Positions 1 to 6,422 of a DNA stretch of 7,505 bases are shown in pieces (positions within the stretch are counted from its first letter, which is position 1; every line of letters starts with the position of its first letter). The stretch is from Dehalococcoidia bacterium (GTDB taxonomy: Bacteria; Chloroflexota; Dehalococcoidia; Dehalococcoidales; RBG-16-60-22): contig SOKS01000176.1 of assembly GCA_004375725.1 (NCBI GenBank), positions 1-7,505 of the forward strand. Reading direction: 5' to 3'. Below the pieces are notes generated by a model, which did no database searches, was not told where the DNA came from, and saw only the letters and a list, made by a program, of their open reading frames with translations. The position numbers were made by a program, and so were the translations under genes.

Positions 1-1364
1 TCGTGGGTCACCACCATGAGGCGTCCTTCGTCGGTCAGGTGGTCCAGGTAATCATGGATGGACTCGGTGGTGAAAAGGAAGTTTTCCGTCAGGGAGTAGC
101 CTTCAAGGCTGCGACTGGTCTGGGTAACCGGGAGGCTGAGCATTATAATGTCGTACTTATCCGTCTGACGTTTAAGGAAATTCCGGCCTTCATCAACGAT
201 GACTTTTACATCGGGAAAATCGGTGAAAATACCGCCATTATAGTGGGCGTATTCCTGTACCACATCGACGAGGTCCTGGTTGACCTCAACGGCGGTGATA
301 TCATCGACGCTGCCCATCAATGCCAGCAGCACATCCCGACCGCCGCCGGGTCCTATGATGAGGGCATTGTCTTTTTCAGCTTCGGTAAGGAAATAGAAGG
401 GGAAGTAGCCGGAGAACGTGGTCTTCAGGTTTTCAACAGCCGTGTCCGGGTTTTCCAGGTTGCCATTAAACTGGTACATCGGCGATGTAGCCGTGCCGTC
501 CAGGTATATCTCCATCAGCTCCGGATACTCGGTGTACTCAACGAGGTCAGTCCGTCCAAAGGCGCTCCATCTCGTTTCAATTATCCGCGCCGGAGAAGAT
601 TTTTCATATAATGCGTGGTGAATATCCTTGTTGGGATTTTTACCGATGATTGGAATATCGCTCAGATAGGCGCCGAGCAGGTTGGTAATCAAAAGGATGG
701 CGGCGATAATAAAGCTGGCTATCGGTAGCCATGCCCGCCAGGTGCGCCACTTAGATATCCTGCTGGCGAAGAGGAGGGCGGCCACAGCCGCCGTGATGCC
801 GAGGAAAAAGCTGGTATTGATGGCGCCAAAAGCATCGAGGAAGAGAATGATGCCCAGCGAGCCAAGAGCCGCGCCGATCAGGTCGGCGCCGTAAACGCGG
901 GCGCTGATCTCCGGGAAGGTGCGGAATACCTCGGCCAGCAAAATGCCGGTGAAGAAAAAGGGGAAGAAGAGCAGGATGCAGTAAAACAAGATGTTGTTGA
1001 GTGTGCTATCCAGGTAGCCAATCTGGACCATCAGTACGACCGAAATCGGTATGGCCAGTGCGGTTAAGCTGGCAAACAGCGCCAGCGTGCCAAATCTTTT
1101 GCCTGAAGCGGGTGTCTGCGGTCTGAACAGATAAACGAATATACCGCCGAGCCCCAGCCCTAGCAAAGCCAGAGAAACGATGGCGAAAACGTAATGGTAG
1201 AGAATCAGTATGGAGAGCAACCTGGAGAGGGTGATCTCAAAAGCCAGCATGCTGAATGAGGTGAGGAAAACCCCGACTAATAAAATCCACAACGTACCCT
1301 TGCTCAGGCTCCTGTCTTCAGAGGCGGTGATGGTGGCTGGCACCATATCATTGCGTCTTTTCAT
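1..1364 (-). CDS. Membrane-embedded spermidine-synthase-like protein (3' end missing)
   Basis: The minus strand is open from ATG at 1364 to the left edge: 454 residues with no stop. The N-terminal half has about seven hydrophobic helices (roughly residues 25-45, 52-80, 93-115, 124-146, 157-178, 184-202, 213-232). From about residue 255 a soluble domain follows with a Rossmann-type methyltransferase/spermidine synthase fold: glycine-rich motif I IIGPGGGRDV (336-345), acidic end of strand 2 at E360 in TAVEVNQ, and VDEGRNF (390-396). This matches the known family of fused multi-helix plus spermidine-synthase-like proteins. The position of the catalytic Asp of true aminopropyltransferases (D-x-x-D-P region) reads YDIIMLSLPV (404-413), without that Asp, so polyamine synthesis is doubtful and the substrate is unknown. 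ATG 1364 is preferred over the in-frame ATG at 1346 because GGGGA lies 4 nt upstream of it. The gene diverges from the dehydrogenase at 1531. The architecture is certain; the function is inferred. Confidence 0.88.
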   Translation of the reverse strand, partial: MKRRNDMVPATITASEDRSLSKGTLWILLVGVFLTSFSMLAFEITLSRLLSILILYHYVFAIVSLALLGLGLGGIFVYLFRPQTPASGKRFGTLALFASLTALAIPISVVLMVQIGYLDSTLNNILFYCILLFFPFFFTGILLAEVFRTFPEISARVYGADLIGAALGSLGIILFLDAFGAINTSFFLGITAAVAALLFASRISKWRTWRAWLPIASFIIAAILLITNLLGAYLSDIPIIGKNPNKDIHHALYEKSSPARIIETRWSAFGRTDLVEYTEYPELMEIYLDGTATSPMYQFNGNLENPDTAVENLKTTFSGYFPFYFLTEAEKDNALIIGPGGGRDVLLALMGSVDDITAVEVNQDLVDVVQEYAHYNGGIFTDFPDVKVIVDEGRNFLKRQTDKYDIIMLSLPVTQTSRSLEGYSLTENFLFTTESIHDYLDHLTDEGRLMVVTH

Positions 1365-1383
1365 TGTTCCCCGGCTTAAAACG

Positions 1384-1392
1384 ATTATAGCA
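1384..1392 (-). promoter_or_regulatory. Extended -10 promoter for the leftward membrane protein gene
   Basis: Read on the minus strand this is TGCTATAAT, a perfect TATAAT hexamer preceded by the TGn extension. No convincing -35 box lies 16-18 bp upstream, which is tolerated by extended -10 promoters. The predicted start, near 1377, would leave a leader of only about 12 nt that still contains the GGGGA ribosome-binding site. Prediction from sequence only. Confidence 0.45.
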
Positions 1393-1455
1393 CACTGTTC
1401 ATTTAATAGGTGTGGTTTCAGCAATGCCAGGTTAAAGGTAAAACAGGGTAAAAAG

Positions 1456-1484
1456 CTGACATGACAGTGGCCATGCTTTATAAT
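1456..1484 (+). promoter_or_regulatory. Sigma-70 promoter for the 2-hydroxyacid dehydrogenase
   Basis: CTGACA (1456-1461) is followed after exactly 17 bp by TATAAT (1479-1484), five of six and six of six matches to the sigma-70 consensus. Transcription would start near 1491, giving a leader of about 40 nt that carries the strong AAGGAGG site at 1519-1525. An interrupted dyad, ATGC (1473-1476) and GCAT (1487-1490) with flanking GGC and GCC, is centred on the -10 box and could be an operator. Confidence 0.65.
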
Positions 1485-1530
1485 AGGCATTAGCCCGCAG
1501 CTTGAGGCAAAGAGTCTGAAGGAGGAATTA

Positions 1531-2556
1531 ATGCCGGAAACGCGATTTAGAGTTATGCGAGTGGAGAATAAATTCCATCTCCCCCCGGTAGTAGCCACTA
1601 TTGAGGTGGAAACCGGGGAGCTGGCCAAGGTCAACGCTGACGTGGTGGAAGCGGATTGCAAAACGGAAGACGAGATAATTGAAGCGGCCAAAGATGCTGA
1701 TGCCCTGCTGGTGGTCTTTGCCCCGATAACGCGCCGGGTTCTGTCATCCTTGCCCAAATTGAAGGTAGCCGTCAGATACGGCGTTGGCTACGATACGATT
1801 GATGTTGACGCCGCCACCGATAATAATGTGATTGTGGTCAATATCCCTGATTTCTGCCTTGAGGAGGTATCTGACCACGCTATGGCTTTACTGCTTGCCT
1901 GTGCCCGACTTCTGGTATCTTCGACGGGAGGGTTAAAGCAGGGACGCTGGGGCGAGTTCCAGACAGAGACAACCAGAGAACCATCTCTATTTGAACAAAC
2001 GCTGGGTCTGGTTGGCTGTGGCAATATCGGGCGTCTGACGGCTAAGAAAGCGCAGTGCTTTGGTTTGAAAACAATCGGGTATGACCCCTATCTGGATAAA
2101 TCGGTTGCAGAGAAGCACGGCATAACGCTGGTCAGCCTTCCGGAACTGCTGAAAGATTCAGATTACGTCTGCCTTCAGACGCCTCTAAATAAGGAAACCC
2201 GTCATATTATCGGAGAAAAGGAATTGAAGCAGATGAAGCCAACCGCTTACCTCATTAATACGGCGCGGGGAGCGGTGGCTGATGAACCAGCGCTGATTAA
2301 AGCCCTGCGGGAGAGGTGGATTGCCGGTGCCGGACTGGATGTCTTTGAGGTGGAACCGATCGGTGCCGATAACCCGCTGCTCAAGATGGACAACGTTGTA
2401 CTCACTCCGCATTGTGCTGCCAACTCCAGCACGTCGTTACAACGGCTCAAGTTGAGTGTGGCACGAGAGGCCGCCAGAGTGCTTACCGGGAAATGGCCGC
2501 GCTACTGGGTAAACAAAGACGTGAAGCCCAGGGTCAACCTGGTGAGAGAGGATTAA
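1531..2556 (+). CDS. D-isomer-specific 2-hydroxyacid dehydrogenase, CtBP-like
   Basis: A complete 341-residue enzyme expected to reduce a 2-keto acid to the D-2-hydroxy acid (or the reverse) with NAD(H) in the cytoplasm. The substrate-binding half includes VRYGVGYDTIDVDAA (81-95). The Rossmann half has GCGNIG (162-167) with D185 in GYDPY at the end of the second strand, which favours NAD over NADP. The catalytic set is complete: R246 in NTARGAV, E275 in FEVEP and H294 in LTPHCAA. There is no C-terminal ACT domain, so it is not a long-type serine-pathway phosphoglycerate dehydrogenase. The pattern VNIPDFCLEEVSDHA (103-117) resembles the group often annotated as bacterial C-terminal-binding-protein-like dehydrogenases; the true substrate is unknown. 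The start is fixed by AAGGAGG at 1519-1525, 5 nt before ATG. It has its own promoter and converges with the amidase, leaving 46 bp between their stop codons. Confidence 0.95.
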   Translation: MPETRFRVMRVENKFHLPPVVATIEVETGELAKVNADVVEADCKTEDEIIEAAKDADALLVVFAPITRRVLSSLPKLKVAVRYGVGYDTIDVDAATDNNVIVVNIPDFCLEEVSDHAMALLLACARLLVSSTGGLKQGRWGEFQTETTREPSLFEQTLGLVGCGNIGRLTAKKAQCFGLKTIGYDPYLDKSVAEKHGITLVSLPELLKDSDYVCLQTPLNKETRHIIGEKELKQMKPTAYLINTARGAVADEPALIKALRERWIAGAGLDVFEVEPIGADNPLLKMDNVVLTPHCAANSSTSLQRLKLSVAREAARVLTGKWPRYWVNKDVKPRVNLVRED

Positions 2557-2602
2557 AAGAACTCCCGGCTCCTGTTTCCTTATCCATATTGCGAAAGGTG
2601 CG

Positions 2603-3967
2603 TTAATCCAGAGGCGGGCGGAGGTCTACCTTCAGAACGGACTCACACCATCTCGCTACTGCCAGGAGCCGGTCTTCGGCTTTAGGCGGACCGGCCAGTT
2701 GAACGGCAAGCGGGAGACGGCTCTGACTCAGCCCGGATGGCAGGCTTATGGATGGTACTCCCATTATGGTCCAGGGGCCCTGCATCACTGGATTTCCCGT
2801 TGAGGAAAGACCGTGGGGCGCCGGACCAGTTATAGTCGGCGTAAGCATGGCATCTGCCCGGTGCAGCAGCGGCTCCATATCGGAACACTGCTGAAGGCGT
2901 AACTTAAGCGCTCTTTCATACTCCGCCGAATCTGTTGCCAGACCCTTCTCAATCATTTGCCGTATGCCGGCACGGTATTTGTCCTTGTGTTTGGCAAAGT
3001 GGTCCCGATGGTAGGCGGCTGCCTCTACCGCCATAATAATACGGGCATTGTCAACGATGGTGGTAAAGCTGGGGGGTGGCGTTACTTCCTCAATGGTAGC
3101 ACCAGCCTGCCTCAGGCGGGCAACGATTTCGTCAGTATGCTGGCGCATTTCTTCGTCGGCGTGGTCATAGAAGAAAGCGCGCACCAGTCCCAGGCGAGGT
3201 GGTGACGGCTGCTTTTCCAGAGATGATAGGCAGTCGGGGACAGGTTCATCAAGAGAGAGCGTGTCTTTGGGGTCGTGGCCGGCAATGGCCTGAAAAATGA
3301 GCGCCGCGTCTTTCACCGTACGGGCCAGTATGCCAACGTGGTCAAGGGTCGGGCTCACCGGCACCACGCCGTAGACGCTGATTCTACCGTATTGCGGCTT
3401 GAAGCCGACGATGCCGTTATAGGCGGCAGGCCGCAGCACCGACCCCATCGTCTGGCTGCCCAGCGCGGCCGGGCACATACCGGCGGCAACACCGGCGCCT
3501 GACCCGCTGCTTGAACCACCGGGCGTGTGCTCGGTGTTCCAGGGGTTGCGGGTGGGGGCGGGGTCCATGACAGCGAACTCCGTGGTGTGTGTCTTGCCCA
3601 GGACGATGGCTCCCGCTTCTTTGAGACGAGCAACCGACGTAGCATCGTAGTCGGGAACAAAGCCCGCCCAGGCTTTGGCACCGGCTTCAGTGGGCAAACC
3701 TGCGGTGTAGAAGATATCCTTGATGCCAACAGGTATGCCATGAAGCGCACTGCGCCTTTGATTCTTTGCCAGTTCTTGCTCCAGTTGCCGCGCCGTGGCC
3801 AGGGCGCCCTCGCGGTCAACCAGAACCCACGCTTTTATCGCGCCATCAACGGCGTCAATTCTTTCCAGGCAGGAGTTAACCAGCTGCGAGGGCGTCAGCT
3901 CGCCGGAAGCAATTGCGGAAGCTGCCTCGGTAATGGTCAATGAATACGGTTGTTTTGTGGATGACAT
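2603..3967 (-). CDS. Amidase (amidase signature family)
   Basis: A complete 454-residue serine hydrolase of the amidase signature family, which cleaves carboxamides to acid and ammonia or amine. The Ser-cisSer-Lys triad is readable: K83 in GIPVGIKD, cis-Ser S152 in PGGSSSGSG, and nucleophile S176 in SQTMGSVLRP. The spacing K-69-S-24-S equals that of malonamidase E2 (K62, S131, S155, from family knowledge). The length is close to that of stand-alone amidases and GatA. GatA itself is unlikely: the usual D-T-G-G-S stretch reads Q-T-M-G-S, and no gatB or gatC is nearby. No signal peptide is seen, so it is probably cytoplasmic. The start is supported by AAAGGAG (3974-3980), 6 nt from ATG. It lies 65 bp downstream of the histidine kinase on the same strand and may be read through from it. 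The substrate cannot be told from sequence. Confidence 0.94.
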   Translation of the reverse strand: MSSTKQPYSLTITEAASAIASGELTPSQLVNSCLERIDAVDGAIKAWVLVDREGALATARQLEQELAKNQRRSALHGIPVGIKDIFYTAGLPTEAGAKAWAGFVPDYDATSVARLKEAGAIVLGKTHTTEFAVMDPAPTRNPWNTEHTPGGSSSGSGAGVAAGMCPAALGSQTMGSVLRPAAYNGIVGFKPQYGRISVYGVVPVSPTLDHVGILARTVKDAALIFQAIAGHDPKDTLSLDEPVPDCLSSLEKQPSPPRLGLVRAFFYDHADEEMRQHTDEIVARLRQAGATIEEVTPPPSFTTIVDNARIIMAVEAAAYHRDHFAKHKDKYRAGIRQMIEKGLATDSAEYERALKLRLQQCSDMEPLLHRADAMLTPTITGPAPHGLSSTGNPVMQGPWTIMGVPSISLPSGLSQSRLPLAVQLAGPPKAEDRLLAVARWCESVLKVDLRPPLD

Positions 3968-3999
3968 CTAAAACTCCTTTCATCAGAGTAATCGAGATA

Positions 4000-4028
4000 A
4001 TATTACCACAGGCTTGTATAGATGAAGA
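4000..4028 (-). promoter_or_regulatory. Possible weak promoter for the amidase
   Basis: In the 65-bp kinase-amidase gap the minus strand reads TCTTCA, 17 bp, TAATAT. The -10 is reasonable but the -35 matches only three consensus bases. There is also no hairpin terminator in the gap, so transcription from the kinase promoter could supply the amidase instead. Weak prediction. Confidence 0.2.
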
Positions 4029-4032
4029 ACCT

Positions 4033-6255
4033 TTATCTTTTTGCCGAGCTGTCTGGTGGCTCCTTGACTTCCAGTGGAATGGAAAAGCTAAAAGTACTGC
4101 CCTGGCCCCTCTCACTCTGTACCCATATCTGGCCACCGTGCAACTCCACCAGCTTCTTGGAGAGGCTTAAGCCCAGTCCCAGTCCGCTGAGGCGGGTTCT
4201 TTCCTCCTCCAGTTGCTGATAGGGTTCAAATAACCTCTTTTGCTCTTCCTTGCTTATGCCGCGGCCGGTATCCTCTACTTCAACCATCAAGCAGGCTTCT
4301 TTTTTTCTGGCCCTCACCGTAATGCTGCCTCCAGCCGGTGTAAACTTAAAGGCGTTATTGAGCAGGTTGAGCATCACCTGTCGCAGGCGGTCTCCATCGG
4401 CCTGGATGACCGGCAACGAAGACGGCAGCTCGGCATTCAACAAGTGCCCGTTCTTCTGGGCCAGCGGCCTGACACTGTCCACTATGCTGCGGAGCAGTTG
4501 TCCGGAATCCACCGATTCAGGGTTGAGGCGGAGCATGCCCACTTCACCGCGGGCCAGGTCAAGCAGTTCATCGATGCGCTGGTTCAGATTGTAAGCACCC
4601 TGGTTGATGTTCTGTGCCAGCTCCCACAGCGGTCCGCTTTCCTTAATTTCTTCAAGCATTAGCTCGCTGGAGGCAAGAACCGGGGTAATCGGTGTTTTGA
4701 GCTCATGCACGAGGGCGCGGGTGAACTCCACTCTTTTGTTGATTTCCGCCTCCAGGTCCTCCCGCAATTTCTTCTCTGCCGTATATAGCTCTTGCAGCTT
4801 TGCCTCGGCTTTCTTGCGCTCGGTGATGTCACGGGCGACGCCGAGTATACCGATGACTTTGTCCGCCGAATCCCGAAGTGCGGTCATCGTCGCCTCGACC
4901 CAGACGGTGGAACCGTCTTTGCGTTTGACCTCAAGCTCCAGTGTCCGGGAACGGGTCAGGTCTTTTGTCGCCTCACTTTCCCTGGTGGCTTCTTCAGTAA
5001 AAATATCCCTGGCATGGTTGAAGGAAGCAGGGGTAAGCACCTGGTTTGGTGAAAGGGACACGGCTTCCTCAACGCTGTGGCCGGTGAGACGCGTCACCGA
5101 CGGGCTGACGTAGGTGAACTTAAGATTCGCGTCCATGACGTAGATGACGTCGGTGGCGTGTTCCGCCAGCAGGCGATAATGTTCTTCACTTTCCCGCAGC
5201 TCAGTCTCTGATTGCTCCAAAGCCCACAACATACCGTTTATGGTGGCACCGAGCTTGGAAAGCTCATCCGATCCGGACACTGCTACCCGCGCGGTAAGTT
5301 TGCCGCTGGTGCCGATGTCGCTGACGCTTCGGCTCAGGTAAGACAGCCGGGAAAGAACCTGCTTCTCCAGGAGCAGGAGGGTTACCAGGCCAAATGCCAG
5401 GCTGACACCGACAATGCTCAGTATGAGATAGGAGATAACAGACTGGCCCTGATGATAGATATCTCTGGGCGTGTCCACTCTGAGTATCAATGCGGGGTGA
5501 CCGTCGATGTTATTAATGAATGTGTAGCCGGCGATAGATTGTTCGCTGAGGGGCTGGACGAAAACGGGAGACGCGGTTGAGATAGAGGAACGGGCGACGG
5601 AAAAGTCGGGAGGAACCTGAGGGTCGTTAAGCTCATGAATGGTTATGGAGAGGAGCGTGAATTCAGCCAGTTCGTCAATCTTCGCGGCATCAAGGTACCT
5701 TCCCATTATCAGTGTCCCTTGAATGGGGCCCTCATGTTCACTGGTCAGGATGGGATTGGAAGCAATCAGCATGGGCCCCTCGGGAAGTACAATGGTGCCG
5801 GCATAACTGCTTTCTGCGTCTCGGTGGGTAACCAGGGAATCGTGCTCGGTCAGATACGTGGAAATGCTCGGTGGGAGGGGTATCTCCTCTTCATTCTCCA
5901 GGTCAAATGCCTTGCCAAAGGTGATTTGCCCCGAAGGGTCAATATAAAGCATCAGGTTCAGTCCCAGTTGAGTGAACGTGCTATCGGTGAGGTTCGACCT
6001 GATGTAACCTTCATTGGGCTCAGCAATAAAGGCATAGGTGTCATCCCAGGCAGCCCAGTCCGCGGTAGTGGTCTCAAGGTTGGCCAGCCCCTGTGAGTAA
6101 GCTGCCAGTACCCGCTCAACATCCCGGTGGGTACTCTGTCTTTCCAGGTCGGCATAGCTTTCCAGCAGGATGTTACGCGAGATGAAGAAGAGCAGTATGA
6201 TTACACCGTAGAATGTACCGGCAATGATAAGCAGCGTCTTTTTGCGCAGTGTCAT
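4033..6255 (-). CDS. Membrane sensor histidine kinase (CHASE4-HAMP-PAS-HisKA-HATPase)
   Basis: A 740-residue inner-membrane sensor kinase that should autophosphorylate and pass phosphate to a response regulator. Order of parts: membrane helix 1 (about 7-27); extracytoplasmic CHASE4-type sensor (about 35-265) with its hallmark ADWAAWDDTYAFI (65-77) and a late INNIDGHPALILR segment (248-259); membrane helix 2 (about 274-296); HAMP (about 297-350); PAS with PAC (about 357-480); a charged coiled linker (480-512); HisKA with phospho-acceptor H517 in VHELKTP; and HATPase with N634 in the N box, DTGRGI (662-667), F676, and GLGLGLS (691-697). All catalytic boxes are intact and there is no receiver domain. 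The start is supported by AAGAGG (6264-6269), 8 nt before ATG. No response regulator is encoded in the window, so its partner and ligand are unknown. The gene diverges from the repeat protein at 6423 and is followed 65 bp on by the amidase. Confidence 0.95.
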   Translation of the reverse strand: MTLRKKTLLIIAGTFYGVIILLFFISRNILLESYADLERQSTHRDVERVLAAYSQGLANLETTTADWAAWDDTYAFIAEPNEGYIRSNLTDSTFTQLGLNLMLYIDPSGQITFGKAFDLENEEEIPLPPSISTYLTEHDSLVTHRDAESSYAGTIVLPEGPMLIASNPILTSEHEGPIQGTLIMGRYLDAAKIDELAEFTLLSITIHELNDPQVPPDFSVARSSISTASPVFVQPLSEQSIAGYTFINNIDGHPALILRVDTPRDIYHQGQSVISYLILSIVGVSLAFGLVTLLLLEKQVLSRLSYLSRSVSDIGTSGKLTARVAVSGSDELSKLGATINGMLWALEQSETELRESEEHYRLLAEHATDVIYVMDANLKFTYVSPSVTRLTGHSVEEAVSLSPNQVLTPASFNHARDIFTEEATRESEATKDLTRSRTLELEVKRKDGSTVWVEATMTALRDSADKVIGILGVARDITERKKAEAKLQELYTAEKKLREDLEAEINKRVEFTRALVHELKTPITPVLASSELMLEEIKESGPLWELAQNINQGAYNLNQRIDELLDLARGEVGMLRLNPESVDSGQLLRSIVDSVRPLAQKNGHLLNAELPSSLPVIQADGDRLRQVMLNLLNNAFKFTPAGGSITVRARKKEACLMVEVEDTGRGISKEEQKRLFEPYQQLEEERTRLSGLGLGLSLSKKLVELHGGQIWVQSERGQGSTFSFSIPLEVKEPPDSSAKR

Positions 6256-6275
6256 ATATTTTGCCTCTTACAAGC

Positions 6276-6304
6276 ATTCTATCACTCGTCGTTATGTCTA
6301 GCAA
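6276..6304 (-). promoter_or_regulatory. Sigma-70 promoter for the histidine kinase
   Basis: On the minus strand TTGCTA (6304-6299) and TAGAAT (6281-6276) are separated by exactly 17 bp, with four of six and five of six consensus matches. Transcription would start near 6269, so the leader is about 14 nt and begins at the AAGAGG ribosome-binding site. A small inverted repeat GTCT-N4-AGAC overlaps the -35 box. Confidence 0.5.
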
Positions 6305-6361
6305 GACTTAAACTCAGGAGCCGGCCGGAAAGGCACGCTGCGCGTAGCTGCAGTGTAAAAT

Positions 6362-6391
6362 TTGACCGATGGTCTGGCCGAAAGGTAAACT
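6362..6391 (+). promoter_or_regulatory. Possible promoter for the rightward repeat protein gene
   Basis: TTGACC (6362-6367) is followed after 18 bp by TAAACT (6386-6391), with five of six and four of six consensus matches. The start would lie near 6399, about 24 nt before ATG 6423. The -10 is mediocre and no alternative with better spacing was seen, so this is a modest prediction. Confidence 0.35.
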
Positions 6392-6422
6392 GTCTCATAT
6401 TAATAAGGGACCGTAACAGCCT

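Noticed and set aside
3..611. Plus-strand open frame of 202 codons at the left edge
   Set aside because: It is antisense to the spermidine-synthase-like gene, whose minus-strand frame shows clear methyltransferase motifs; the plus-strand translation has no recognisable domain.
2557..2602. Possible bidirectional terminator between the convergent dehydrogenase and amidase genes
   Set aside because: I found no GC-rich hairpin followed by a T run on either strand in these 46 bp, so none is called.
3355..3819. Second minus-strand frame of 154 codons inside the amidase
   Set aside because: It overlaps the amidase catalytic core in another frame; the Pro/Arg-rich product has no domain and the amidase motifs are unambiguous.
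3998..4007. Small AT palindrome around TAATATTA in the kinase-amidase gap
   Set aside because: Eight AT-only symmetrical bases are expected by chance and they overlap the weak -10; there is no support for an operator.
4604..5113. Plus-strand open frame of 169 codons with Ser/Arg-rich product
   Set aside because: It lies antisense to the PAS and HisKA region of the histidine kinase, and its low-complexity composition is typical of a shadow frame.
5635..6096. Plus-strand open frame of 153 codons
   Set aside because: It is antisense to the CHASE4 sensor region, which is well supported on the minus strand.
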